Of a DNA stretch of 64,000 nucleotides, positions 24,880 through 32,563 are shown piece after piece (the first letter of the stretch is position 1; the number at the start of each line of letters is the position of its first letter). The stretch lies in NCBI RefSeq assembly GCF_003202235.1, contig NZ_MASU01000006.1:310001-374000 (forward strand). The letters run 5' to 3'. The notes under the pieces were generated by a model. The model ran no database searches. It saw nothing but the letters and a program-made list of their open reading frames with translations, and had not been told where the DNA came from. This stretch comes from Prauserella flavalba. Lineage in GTDB: Bacteria; Actinomycetota; Actinomycetes; Mycobacteriales; Pseudonocardiaceae. A program made the position numbers and the translations under genes.

Positions 24880-26568
24880 CTAGTTCACGCAGGGGACTCC
24901 TTGCGCCGTGATGGGCGGCTCCTCGGTGGGCTCCTGCTTGGCCACGGGTGACGCCTGCTGCTGCATGGCGGGCTCGGCGACGCCCTCGGCGGAGCCGGAC
25001 TCGTCCGGAGGTGTGTAGTCGGGAGCCAGCAGCACGCGCACGTGCCCGGCCGGCACGGAGGGGTCGGATTCGACGTCCACGTCGCCGCCCAGCGACCCGG
25101 CCACCTTCTCGCCCGCCGCCTCCTGGCCCTCGGGCACCTGCACGACCGTGGTGGAGCGCGCCGTGGCGTTGCCGACCTCGCCCGGCACGTAGCCCTCCGC
25201 CGTCAGCGACTCCGACACGCTGCCGGCCAGGCCCGTGATGCCGGAGGCGTTGAGCACGTCCACGGTGATCTCGCCCGCGGGCGGAGCGGGTGCCTTCTTC
25301 TCCTCCGAAGGCGGGGGGCCCGAGAGGCCCTGCACGAAGTCGCGCACCTCGTCCGGGTCGACCTGGATGGCCTGCCCGTCGTCGGTGTCGTACTCGGTGT
25401 CGACGACGGGGATGGTGCGGAACTCGATCTGGCCGCCCGTGAGGCCCTGCATCTGCTGGGCGAAGCCGAGCAGGTCCCAGCCCTGGTTGACCACCACGGA
25501 CTTCTGGACCGCTCCGACGAGGTCGTTGAGCTTGGCGGGGTCGGCCAGTGTTCCGGCGGAGAGGACCTTGCGCGCCAGCCCGGCCATGAACACCTGCTGG
25601 CGCACGACGCGGTCGAGGTCGCCGCGCAGCAGCCCGTGCCGCTGCCGGACGAACGCCAGCGCGTCGAGGCCCGAGATGGTCTGCGGGCCCGCCTCGAAGT
25701 TCGCGCCCGAGTAGTCGTCGTCGACGGGCTCGTTGAGGCACACGTCCACACCGCCGATGGCCTTCGTGATGTCGTAGAAGCCGAGCAGGTTGATCGAGGC
25801 GTAGTTGTCGATCGTGGACCCGGTGAGGTTCTCGACGGTCTTGATGAGGGTCTTCGCGCCCTCCTGGTTGCTGTCGACCTCGAGCTGCTTCGGGTCGGTG
25901 ACGCCCTCTTCCTCCAGCTGCGAGCGGGCGGCGGCCTTGCCGCGCGCGTACGCGGAGTTGATCTTGTGCTCGCCGAAGCCGGGGATGTCCACGTAGGAGT
26001 CCCGCGGCAGCGAGATCGCGACGGCCTTGCTGCCGTCGTTGGGGATGTGGACGAAGATCAGGGTGTCGGTGTTCAGCTCACCGTCGGAGACACCGGCGCG
26101 CAGCTTGGCGAGCATCTCCTCGGACAGCGGGTTGCCCTGCGCGTCCGTGCGGCTGTCCATGCCGACCAGGAGGATGTCGCGGGCGCCGTCGGCGGGGAGT
26201 TCGTCGTCGCCGCCCTCGATCACGTCGGCCATGGTCAGCCCGTTGACGAGGCCCTGCATCGCGGCCCACGCGTAGCCCGTCAGGCACATCACGAGCGCGG
26301 AGACGACCGCGAGCACGATCTTCGGGCCGCGCAACCTGCGGCCCGCGCGCGAAGGCGGCGCGGGCGGAGCCGGCCTGCGGGGACGCTGTGCCGGCGGACG
26401 TCCCTGACCTGCGGCGGGCGGGCGGCGACCCGGCTGCCGCGCTGCCTGTGCCCTGCGCGGGGGAGCCGGCCTCCCGCTGGGGGGCGGCGCCTGCCTGCCC
26501 CCGGCGCGGTCCTGCCACGGCCTCGCGGGACCACGGCCTCGCGGGGAGTTCCGCGGCGGGTAGTCCAC
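24880..26568 (-). CDS. LytR-CpsA-Psr (LCP) family cell-wall glycopolymer ligase with LytR_C domain
   Basis: 562-aa envelope enzyme. The N-terminal 80 residues are a Pro/Arg-rich cytoplasmic tail, followed by one membrane helix (about 83-105). The LCP domain holds ILLVGMDSRTD, then AVAISLPRDSYVDIPG with the pyrophosphate-binding Arg, and FVRQRHGLLRGDLDRVVRQQ. A LytR_C domain (about residues 425-515, beginning ITVDVLNASGITGLAG) and a short acidic tail close the protein. LCP enzymes transfer arabinogalactan or related polymers from lipid carriers to peptidoglycan. GTG start with AAAGGAG upstream. Confidence 0.9.
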   Translation of the reverse strand: MDYPPRNSPRGRGPARPWQDRAGGRQAPPPSGRPAPPRRAQAARQPGRRPPAAGQGRPPAQRPRRPAPPAPPSRAGRRLRGPKIVLAVVSALVMCLTGYAWAAMQGLVNGLTMADVIEGGDDELPADGARDILLVGMDSRTDAQGNPLSEEMLAKLRAGVSDGELNTDTLIFVHIPNDGSKAVAISLPRDSYVDIPGFGEHKINSAYARGKAAARSQLEEEGVTDPKQLEVDSNQEGAKTLIKTVENLTGSTIDNYASINLLGFYDITKAIGGVDVCLNEPVDDDYSGANFEAGPQTISGLDALAFVRQRHGLLRGDLDRVVRQQVFMAGLARKVLSAGTLADPAKLNDLVGAVQKSVVVNQGWDLLGFAQQMQGLTGGQIEFRTIPVVDTEYDTDDGQAIQVDPDEVRDFVQGLSGPPPSEEKKAPAPPAGEITVDVLNASGITGLAGSVSESLTAEGYVPGEVGNATARSTTVVQVPEGQEAAGEKVAGSLGGDVDVESDPSVPAGHVRVLLAPDYTPPDESGSAEGVAEPAMQQQASPVAKQEPTEEPPITAQGVPCVN

Positions 26569-26694
26569 GCCAACGGCTCCTTTCGGTCGACAGTTCGGTC
26601 CGTTGTTGGACGTCCGAACAAAGACACAGGTTGTCGTAGGGTGTCACACCGGTTCACCGATGTGGTTGGTACCACTCCGGCGTGGGCGCTCCGA

Positions 26695-28863
26695 CTACGT
26701 CGCGTAACCGCTCGTCGGCCGGGCGGCCCACACCGTAGCCAACGCCGCCGACACGGCCAGCAGCCCTGTGACGCCGTGCACAACGACGCCCAGCGCGAAC
26801 GTGCTCGGCCCCGCCGTCGCCGACAGCAGCGGCGGTACGCACGCCAGCGCCGTCAGCAGCCACGTCCTCGGCGCGTTGCTGACGCCGGTGCGGACGGTGT
26901 GCAGCAGGGACATCCCGAGCAGCAGGTGCACGAGACTCTGGATCGGATCGAGTGGCAACCCCGCCAGCGTGACCTGGCCGGCACCACTGAAGCTGCTCAG
27001 CGCGAACCCGAACACACCAAGGGTGGAGTACCCGATTCCGGCGACCGTAGCCGCGTGCGCCAACGCCCGATCGAGTCGTCCTGGCGCGGTCCGCCACGCG
27101 GGCAGCGGTGGCGGGCGGTAGCCGAGGTGGCGTTCGAACCACCAGAACACGAGCGCGGCCGGCCCGGTGAGCATCGCGACGGCCAGCAGTACCCGCAGGC
27201 TGCCCGCCGCGAGCCGCTCCGGCAGGTAGACCGCCGCGACGACCAGCAGCATGCCGGCGAGGAAGAGCAGATACAGGCTCATCGGCGCGCGGGAGGCGAA
27301 CCCCGCCGCGCGCAGTACCCGTGGACTGGCCGCCAGCCGGGCGAGCGGCGCTCGGAGCAGCCCGAGCAGGCTGAGCTGCACCAGTCCGAGCGCCAGCACG
27401 GGCAGCACGGGGCCGGTGAGCGCGGGCGACTCGGCTGACGAACCGAGCAGGGTCGCCGGCACGAGGCCCGACACCGCACCGGCCGTGAGCGCGCCCGCCC
27501 CGGCGAGCCCGGCGACCGCGAGCAGCCACGGTCGCGGCCTCGGCCGGCCGGCGTGGGCGAACGCCAGTTGCTGGGCGAGCAGCGCGAGCACCACCACGCT
27601 CAGGTTGCCGAGCACCGGCGAGTCCACCCGGTCGGCGAGCAGCTCCACCCCCGCGAGCGCGGCGACGAGGGCGAGTCCCGCCGGCACCGGCGCGCGGCGG
27701 TGCAGCGCCAGCAGTACCGGAGTCGCCGCCAGCGTCACCATGTAGACGCCGAGCAACCACAGCGGATGGAGCGCGATCCTGACCACCACGTCGCTGGTCC
27801 CCTCCGGTACCGCGAGCAGCTCCAGCGCCGTGGGCACGGCGAACGCCACCACGGCGAACACCAGCGTCAGGCGGAGCAGCCAGCTCGCCCGGTGCGCGAG
27901 GTACTCGCGGTAGCCGCCGCCGTGCCTGCGCACCGTGAGCCAGCCGGTGAGGTTGGAGTGCCCTGCCGCGAAGAAGAACACGAAGGCCAGCTGTGCGAGC
28001 CACGTGAACGGCCAGAGCCAGTCCGAGGGCGCACCGGCCCAGCGCGCGAGCGCGACCGAAGCCTCGCCGAGCACGAGTAGCCCGATGCTGCCGACGCCGA
28101 GCAGCGTCCAGCGTCCGCCGGGCACGGGTTCCGGCCTGGGCTCCGGTGCGTCGGTCCGGGGCCGGGTGCGCCGCGCGACGAGCCAGCCCCGCAGCCGGAA
28201 CGCGACGAGGAAGCCGATCACCGCGACGCCGGCGAGCATCGGCACGATCGGCTCGCCGACGGGAGGCCCCCAGCGCTGGTGCCACGAGTTGACGACGAGC
28301 CCCGCCGAGTACAGCGACGCGACGCCCTGGCACAGCTGCGGTGAGCCGCTCGGGTTGAGCGCGCACGTGGCGCGCATGTCCGCGGAGAGCCGGTCGTCGA
28401 GGGCCCTGCGCACCTCCGGGCCCAGCGGGTGGCCCTTCTTCTCGGCGTAGCGCAGCAGGTCGTAGCCGAGGTCGTGGGCGCGGCACGGGGTGCCGAAGTC
28501 CCAGCGGGTGTCGTCGTCGCCCCACGGCGTCGAGCACCCGCCGTCGACGTGCACGGCCCTGACCGTGCCGTCGCGTGCCGTCGCCTCGCCCGGCACCACG
28601 CCGGTGACCCGGGTGAAGTCGGCCGGCAGCGAGGCGAGCGCACCGGGGGTGGTGCCGGGGTCGAGCAGCGCGTCGATCGCGCGTTGCGCGGCCGCGACGT
28701 CACCCCGCGGCGGGCCCTGGTCGGGCGGTGCCTCCGAACGGGACGCCAGGAACCCGAACCCCGTCACCACCAGGACGAGCAGAACGACCCATGCCGACGT
28801 CCCGAGGAGGCCCCGCCCGCGTCTGGACGCGGGCGCTGCGGTCTCCTCGGCTGCTGCGGTCAT
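26695..28863 (-). CDS. Fusion protein: phospholipase A2-like domain + multi-span acyltransferase-like membrane domain
   Basis: 722 aa. An N-terminal signal/anchor helix (about 24-40) is followed by an extracytoplasmic phospholipase A2-like domain with the catalytic pair in CRAHDLGYD (His130-Asp131) and nearby Cys110, Cys127 and further Cys. From about residue 205 about 14 hydrophobic spans follow: a middle region resembling acyltransferase-3 membrane proteins (FFFAAGHSNLTGWLTVRRHGG, with a His in the early helices) and a C-terminal four-span unit resembling DUF4383. It is likely to remodel acyl lipids: deacylation outside, acyl transfer across the membrane (inference). ATG 28863 follows GGGGA. 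Confidence 0.75.
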   Translation of the reverse strand: MTAAAEETAAPASRRGRGLLGTSAWVVLLVLVVTGFGFLASRSEAPPDQGPPRGDVAAAQRAIDALLDPGTTPGALASLPADFTRVTGVVPGEATARDGTVRAVHVDGGCSTPWGDDDTRWDFGTPCRAHDLGYDLLRYAEKKGHPLGPEVRRALDDRLSADMRATCALNPSGSPQLCQGVASLYSAGLVVNSWHQRWGPPVGEPIVPMLAGVAVIGFLVAFRLRGWLVARRTRPRTDAPEPRPEPVPGGRWTLLGVGSIGLLVLGEASVALARWAGAPSDWLWPFTWLAQLAFVFFFAAGHSNLTGWLTVRRHGGGYREYLAHRASWLLRLTLVFAVVAFAVPTALELLAVPEGTSDVVVRIALHPLWLLGVYMVTLAATPVLLALHRRAPVPAGLALVAALAGVELLADRVDSPVLGNLSVVVLALLAQQLAFAHAGRPRPRPWLLAVAGLAGAGALTAGAVSGLVPATLLGSSAESPALTGPVLPVLALGLVQLSLLGLLRAPLARLAASPRVLRAAGFASRAPMSLYLLFLAGMLLVVAAVYLPERLAAGSLRVLLAVAMLTGPAALVFWWFERHLGYRPPPLPAWRTAPGRLDRALAHAATVAGIGYSTLGVFGFALSSFSGAGQVTLAGLPLDPIQSLVHLLLGMSLLHTVRTGVSNAPRTWLLTALACVPPLLSATAGPSTFALGVVVHGVTGLLAVSAALATVWAARPTSGYAT

Positions 28864-28937
28864 GGTTCCCCAGGGTGTCAGCGGCAAACGGGAGGCGGCA
28901 TCCGGGTAACCCCCGGATATCAGCAGTGCAGGTCAGC

Positions 28938-30353
28938 CTACCCGCCGGCGGCGTCGGCGAAGCGGACTTGGTTTCGCCCGTTCTCCTTCGCCTCGTACAC
29001 CGCGGCGTCGGCGGCCTGCATCAGTCCCTGCAGCGTGCTCGCGTGCCTCGGATACACGGCGACGCCGATGGAGGTCGTGCGGCCGGTGACCGTGGTCTGG
29101 GCCCCGCGCTTGTCGGTGGTGTCGATCTCCAGCGCGGCGATGGTGTTGCGGACGCGCTCCGCGGCGACCTCCGCCGCGGCCGCGTCGGCGTCGGGCAGCA
29201 GCACGAGGAACTCCTCGCCGCCGAACCGGCCGACGATGTCGGCGGGCCTCGTGACCTCGCCGAGGGCCTTCGCGATCGCTCCGAGCACGTCGTCGCCCGC
29301 CGGGTGCCCGAAGGTGTCGTTGATCCACTTGAAGTGGTCGAGGTCGATCATGAGCATGGCGAGGCTGCCGTCGGCGCGGCGCACGCGCGTGAGCGCCCGC
29401 TCCGCGGACTCCGACCAGCCGCGCATGTTGAGCAGCCCGGTCTTGGGATCGGTGACCACGTCGTCCTGCAGCTGGTCGAGCTCGGCGAGCCGGTTGAAGA
29501 ACACGGTCACCACGGCCATGATCGCGACCGACGGCGGCATGGTCACCACGAGCACGGCCGTGACGGCGCCGAGTCCCGTCGTGATGGCCTCGATGGTGTT
29601 GTCGGCCTTGCTGCCGAGGACGTTGCGCAGCGTGGGGTTCGGGTCGCTCAGCGCGAGGATGCCGCCGACGTAGAGCAGTTGGACGCCCTCGTACACGGCG
29701 GCGGCGACGAGCACGTAGCCGAACTCGCGCAGCGAGCCGAGCGCGGTGATGGTGTGCCAGTCGTGCGGCCCGAGCGAGCCGTAGACGAGCCCGGCGAGCG
29801 CGGCGGCCAGACTGTGCGAAATGGACGAGAACACGAAGTTGTGCGCCGGGCGGCGCGCGGTGAACCAGCGCTGAACGCGGATCAGCACCACGAGCAGGAC
29901 CGTGAGCGTGGTGGGCAGTACGAGCACCGCGGGGAACACCCACACGGCGATGAGGTCGATGAGGACGGTCTTCGTCCGGTTGCGCCTGCGTTCCTCCTGG
30001 CGCTGGGTGAGCTGGATGTGGACCGTCGCGCCCGCCGCGAGTATCGCGAACCGCAGCCAGTCCGTCCCGGTCGGCGAGTGGGCGCCCGCGAACGCGACGG
30101 CGAAACCGCCGATCGCCACGAGCTCCATGACGATCAGGAAGACGATGAAGCGTCTCGGCCGCTTCCACAGTGCCCAGTTCCGCGGGCGTAACCGGTGGCG
30201 CCGCCGAGCGTGCGCGGGCTCACCGTCGGCGCTCGCGCCGCCGGCCGGCGGCGCCGGACCGGTCACGGCGGCGGCGTCGCCCATGCCGGGCGCACCGTTG
30301 CGACCTGCGGCAGCGGGTGCTGGCGGTGGCCGGTCGTGAGGCGTGAGCGGCAC
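28938..30353 (-). CDS. Membrane diguanylate cyclase (GGDEF domain)
   Basis: 471 aa. A Pro/Ala-rich N-terminal tail, about six to eight membrane spans (residues 68-290), then a C-terminal GGDEF domain. The active site is GGEEF at 378-382, and an RxxD product-inhibition site (RPAD, 369-372) stands five residues before it, so it should be an active, feedback-inhibited c-di-GMP synthase. The start is a GTG with GGGGAGG 8 nt upstream. No EAL domain is fused. The micro-ORF array begins upstream on the other strand, so the two promoters are divergent in the same 190-bp gap. Confidence 0.88.
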   Translation of the reverse strand: MPLTPHDRPPPAPAAAGRNGAPGMGDAAAVTGPAPPAGGASADGEPAHARRRHRLRPRNWALWKRPRRFIVFLIVMELVAIGGFAVAFAGAHSPTGTDWLRFAILAAGATVHIQLTQRQEERRRNRTKTVLIDLIAVWVFPAVLVLPTTLTVLLVVLIRVQRWFTARRPAHNFVFSSISHSLAAALAGLVYGSLGPHDWHTITALGSLREFGYVLVAAAVYEGVQLLYVGGILALSDPNPTLRNVLGSKADNTIEAITTGLGAVTAVLVVTMPPSVAIMAVVTVFFNRLAELDQLQDDVVTDPKTGLLNMRGWSESAERALTRVRRADGSLAMLMIDLDHFKWINDTFGHPAGDDVLGAIAKALGEVTRPADIVGRFGGEEFLVLLPDADAAAAEVAAERVRNTIAALEIDTTDKRGAQTTVTGRTTSIGVAVYPRHASTLQGLMQAADAAVYEAKENGRNQVRFADAAGG

Positions 30354-30541
30354 TCGCCAAACCTCCCCAAGGTGTGCGTTCCGGCGGTTAAGTACCCTCT
30401 GCGAAGTCCGCGAGAGAACGGGGCGCTCTCCACAGCAGGTATCATCTCACCGCGCCAGAACTGCCGTGTAGGCGAGGACGCCGGCATGTAGTCTCGGGGC
30501 GCCCCGTCTTCGGCTCAAAGGGCGATCGGAGGTGTTCTCCC
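30354..30541 (+). promoter_or_regulatory. Divergent leader region upstream of the micro-ORF array
   Basis: 188 bp between the diguanylate cyclase start and micro-ORF 1. It contains a possible -10 hexamer TATCAT (30440-30445) without a clear -35, and a perfect palindrome CGGGGCGCCCCG (30495-30506) 36 nt before the first micro-ORF start. No longer ORF is supported here. Confidence 0.4.
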
Positions 30542-30562
30542 TTGCCTGGCCGTGACTTCTGA
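30542..30562 (+). CDS. Micro-ORF 1: hexapeptide MPGRDF
   Basis: TTG start, six codons, TGA. GGAGG at 30528-30532 gives a 9-nt spacer. First of six tandem copies of the pattern M-x-G-R-D-F-stop; it uses GGC CGT GAC TTC for the shared four residues. No in-frame ATG or GTG lies close upstream, so the short reading is the natural one. Confidence 0.7.
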   Translation: MPGRDF

Positions 30563-30612
30563 TCTAGAACAAACACATGTTGGTTGATTGCGCTCTCAAT
30601 GGGAGGTGTCCC

Positions 30613-30633
30613 GTGGCTGGCCGCGATTTCTGA
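30613..30633 (+). CDS. Micro-ORF 2: hexapeptide MAGRDF
   Basis: GTG start with GGGAGG at 30601-30606 (6-nt spacer). Shared residues coded GGC CGC GAT TTC, differing from copy 1 only at third bases. An in-frame ATG at 30577 would give an 18-residue form, but it has no ribosome site and no counterpart in the other copies. Confidence 0.75.
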   Translation: MAGRDF

Positions 30634-30685
30634 TCCTGTGCGTTGGTGAACTCTGTGAGCAGACGAAGTAAAGGAGGAGTTTCCG

Positions 30686-30706
30686 GTGACCGGTCGTGAT
30701 TTCTGA
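30686..30706 (+). CDS. Micro-ORF 3: hexapeptide MTGRDF
   Basis: GTG start with AAGGAGGA at 30671-30678, GGAGG ending 8 nt before the start. Shared residues coded GGT CGT GAT TTC, TGA stop. An in-frame stop at 30656-30658 and the lack of any start codon after it rule out an upstream extension. Confidence 0.75.
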   Translation: MTGRDF

Positions 30707-30755
30707 GACACGTGGCGTTCGGGAAAATCGTTAGCGGATGTGAAGGAGGCTGGCT

Positions 30756-30776
30756 GTGGCCGGGCGTGACTTCTGA
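30756..30776 (+). CDS. Micro-ORF 4: hexapeptide MAGRDF
   Basis: GTG start with AAGGAGG at 30743-30749 (6-nt spacer). Shared residues coded GGG CGT GAC TTC, TGA stop. A TGA in frame at 30741-30743 limits the ORF to the hexapeptide. Confidence 0.75.
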   Translation: MAGRDF

Positions 30777-30832
30777 GCAAGGGCAGTCGGTAGTGGAGAG
30801 TCGAGCCGGGATCGCCGGGGAGGTGTGTGCAA

Positions 30833-30853
30833 GTGCGTGGCCGTGATTTCTGA
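30833..30853 (+). CDS. Micro-ORF 5: hexapeptide MRGRDF
   Basis: GTG start, GGAGG at 30819-30823 (9-nt spacer). Shared residues coded GGC CGT GAT TTC. An earlier in-frame GTG at 30827 would add two residues but would lie only 3 nt from the ribosome site. Confidence 0.7.
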   Translation: MRGRDF

Positions 30854-30921
30854 ACACTCGTAGTCATTATGAGCACTCACAGTGACAATTTTTCTTAATC
30901 GCGTTCGAGGAGGAGCCCCCG

Positions 30922-30942
30922 ATGGCCGGCCGTGACTTCTGA
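30922..30942 (+). CDS. Micro-ORF 6: hexapeptide MAGRDF
   Basis: The only copy with an ATG start, and GGAGG at 30909-30913 (8-nt spacer). Shared residues coded GGC CGT GAC TTC, TGA. It is the last copy; 47 nt later the convergent MFS gene ends. A TGA in frame at 30883-30885 excludes an extension. Confidence 0.8.
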   Translation: MAGRDF

Positions 30943-30989
30943 TTGCCCCTCAATTCTTCTTTCTCCGTTCGTGCCCCTCAGCAGCGGAA

Positions 30990-32198
30990 CTATCCGGCGT
31001 AGCTACGGACGCGCGCCCACGAAAGCGCGACCGGCACGGTGAAAACAACTCCCAGTACGCCGGCAAGTGCGATAGCGGTGGTCGCGGAGCCAACCCATTC
31101 CGCGAGTACGCCGCCCATCGCCACACCAAGGCCCTGTGCTACCCGCAGCCCGGTGCGGTAGAGCCCTCCCGCTCCTCCGCGTAGTTCGTTGGGAACCCAC
31201 GTGATGAACGTGGCGCCGACGGTGATGATGTAGGCACCCGCCGCGCCCGCGAGTGCCAGCAGGACCAGTGCGAGCACCAGTCCTGGCTCGAGGGCGAACA
31301 CGACGAGCACGCCCGCCGCGGCGATCGCGAGCACGCCGACGTACCGTCGCCGGTTCTCCGCGGAGACGAAGCGCGACAGCACGAACGCGCCCAGGATGAA
31401 CCCGACGGGGTCGGCCGCGAGCAGCCAGCCGACCGCCTGCTCGCCCGCGCCGATCTGGTGGGCCAATGGCGCGGCGAGACCTTCGGGCACGACGGCGAGC
31501 CCGACGAGCCACGAGAACGCGAGCAGCACCCGCAGCCTGCGCTGCCCGAACACCCACTGGGCCGCGCCGAACCACGGACCGTCCGGATCGCCTGCCGGGG
31601 GCCGCGCGCGTACCTGCCATCGCACGACGGCCGCCGCGACCGCGAACGTGACCGCGTCGATCGCGAGCGCCCACGACGGGCCGAGCGCCGTCACGAGCAC
31701 GCCACCGGCGGCGAGGCCGGCGAGCATCGCGATGTTGGTGGTGATGCCGCGCAGATCCTGGCTGCGCAGATAGACCTCGTCGTCGTCGAAGATCTCCCTG
31801 GTGAGCGCGTTCTGCGCGGCGTTGACCGGTGCGCCGGCCAGCCGCACGCCCACGACGAGCACGCAGAGCAGGGCGAGCGGGGTGCCGGGGATGGCCATGG
31901 CGCCCACGAGCACGGCTTGGATCAGTGCGCACGTGACCAGCACGGTCCGGCGGGGGAACCGGTCGGCGAGCTGGGAAAGCCCGAGCCCGCCCGCGAGCGC
32001 GGGGAGGAACGTGAGGGCGTAGACCACCGCGGCCCACAGTGCGGAGCCGGTGCGGCCGTAGACCACGATGGCGAGCGCGACCGTGGTGAGGTGGTCCCCG
32101 GCCACCGACTGTGCCTCGGCGAGCCACAGCGCGCGAAACTCCGGGTTGCGGATCGCGACGTTCATCCGTGGCGCCGTGCTGGTACCCACCCTTGTCAC
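30990..32198 (-). CDS. MFS transporter (EntS-like, MFS_3 type exporter)
   Basis: About 400-aa membrane transporter with 12 predicted spans. It starts NPEFRALWLAEAQSVAGDHL, typical of the MFS_3/EntS-like exporter group, and carries the loop motif QLADRFPRRTVL near residue 65. GTG 32198 or ATG 32165 may be the start; neither has a strong ribosome site, and a short or leaderless transcript is possible. It is convergent with the six-copy micro-ORF array, 47 nt away. Export of a small molecule or short peptide is plausible but unproven. Confidence 0.82.
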   Translation of the reverse strand: MTRVGTSTAPRMNVAIRNPEFRALWLAEAQSVAGDHLTTVALAIVVYGRTGSALWAAVVYALTFLPALAGGLGLSQLADRFPRRTVLVTCALIQAVLVGAMAIPGTPLALLCVLVVGVRLAGAPVNAAQNALTREIFDDDEVYLRSQDLRGITTNIAMLAGLAAGGVLVTALGPSWALAIDAVTFAVAAAVVRWQVRARPPAGDPDGPWFGAAQWVFGQRRLRVLLAFSWLVGLAVVPEGLAAPLAHQIGAGEQAVGWLLAADPVGFILGAFVLSRFVSAENRRRYVGVLAIAAAGVLVVFALEPGLVLALVLLALAGAAGAYIITVGATFITWVPNELRGGAGGLYRTGLRVAQGLGVAMGGVLAEWVGSATTAIALAGVLGVVFTVPVALSWARVRSYAG

Positions 32199-32563
32199 CT
32201 TGTACTGACTCGATTACCCCGTGCAACACACACGACAACGTTAAGTTCTACCCCCGCAACGGGAGGACGAACAGCGAACGTCGCCCGGATGGGACTAACG
32301 GCGCTCTCCTTTCGGCCATCTGTCCGAGGTCAAACGTACGGGGCCGCCCGGTCGCCCGGGCGCCCGCCCGGCCCGTCGCCGCTACCGCGCGAAGCAGCCC
32401 GGCAGTATCCCGGGACCGATCAGCGCTCACTCGTTCGGCGCAGTGTGGCGGCCGTTCGGCGAGCTCGCCGGGCCGGGAAGGCGACTCTGCCGAAGACTGA
32501 GGGAGACGTCGGCTGCACGGGTGGACCGAGCGTGAATCGGTGCCGGCGGGTGGGAGTGGAACG
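32199..32563. other. Intergenic region, no gene seen
   Basis: 365 bp between the MFS gene and an SDR gene, holding both divergent promoters. I see no convincing coding frame, repeat or long hairpin. The MFS-proximal part (32210-32260) is AT-richer and is the more likely promoter zone. Confidence 0.4.

Noticed and set aside
30577-30633. An 18-codon ORF starting at ATG 30577 and ending in the same G-R-D-F-stop as micro-ORF 2
   Set aside because: It has no ribosome site and no counterpart in the other five copies, while GTG 30613 has GGGAGG at ideal spacing.
30869-30898. Nine-codon ORF between micro-ORFs 5 and 6
   Set aside because: No Shine-Dalgarno sequence and no similarity to the repeated hexapeptide; likely chance.
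30881-30910. Promoter between micro-ORFs 5 and 6 (GTGACA followed by an AT-rich stretch)
   Set aside because: No -10 hexamer lies at 16-18 nt spacing, so internal initiation cannot be supported.
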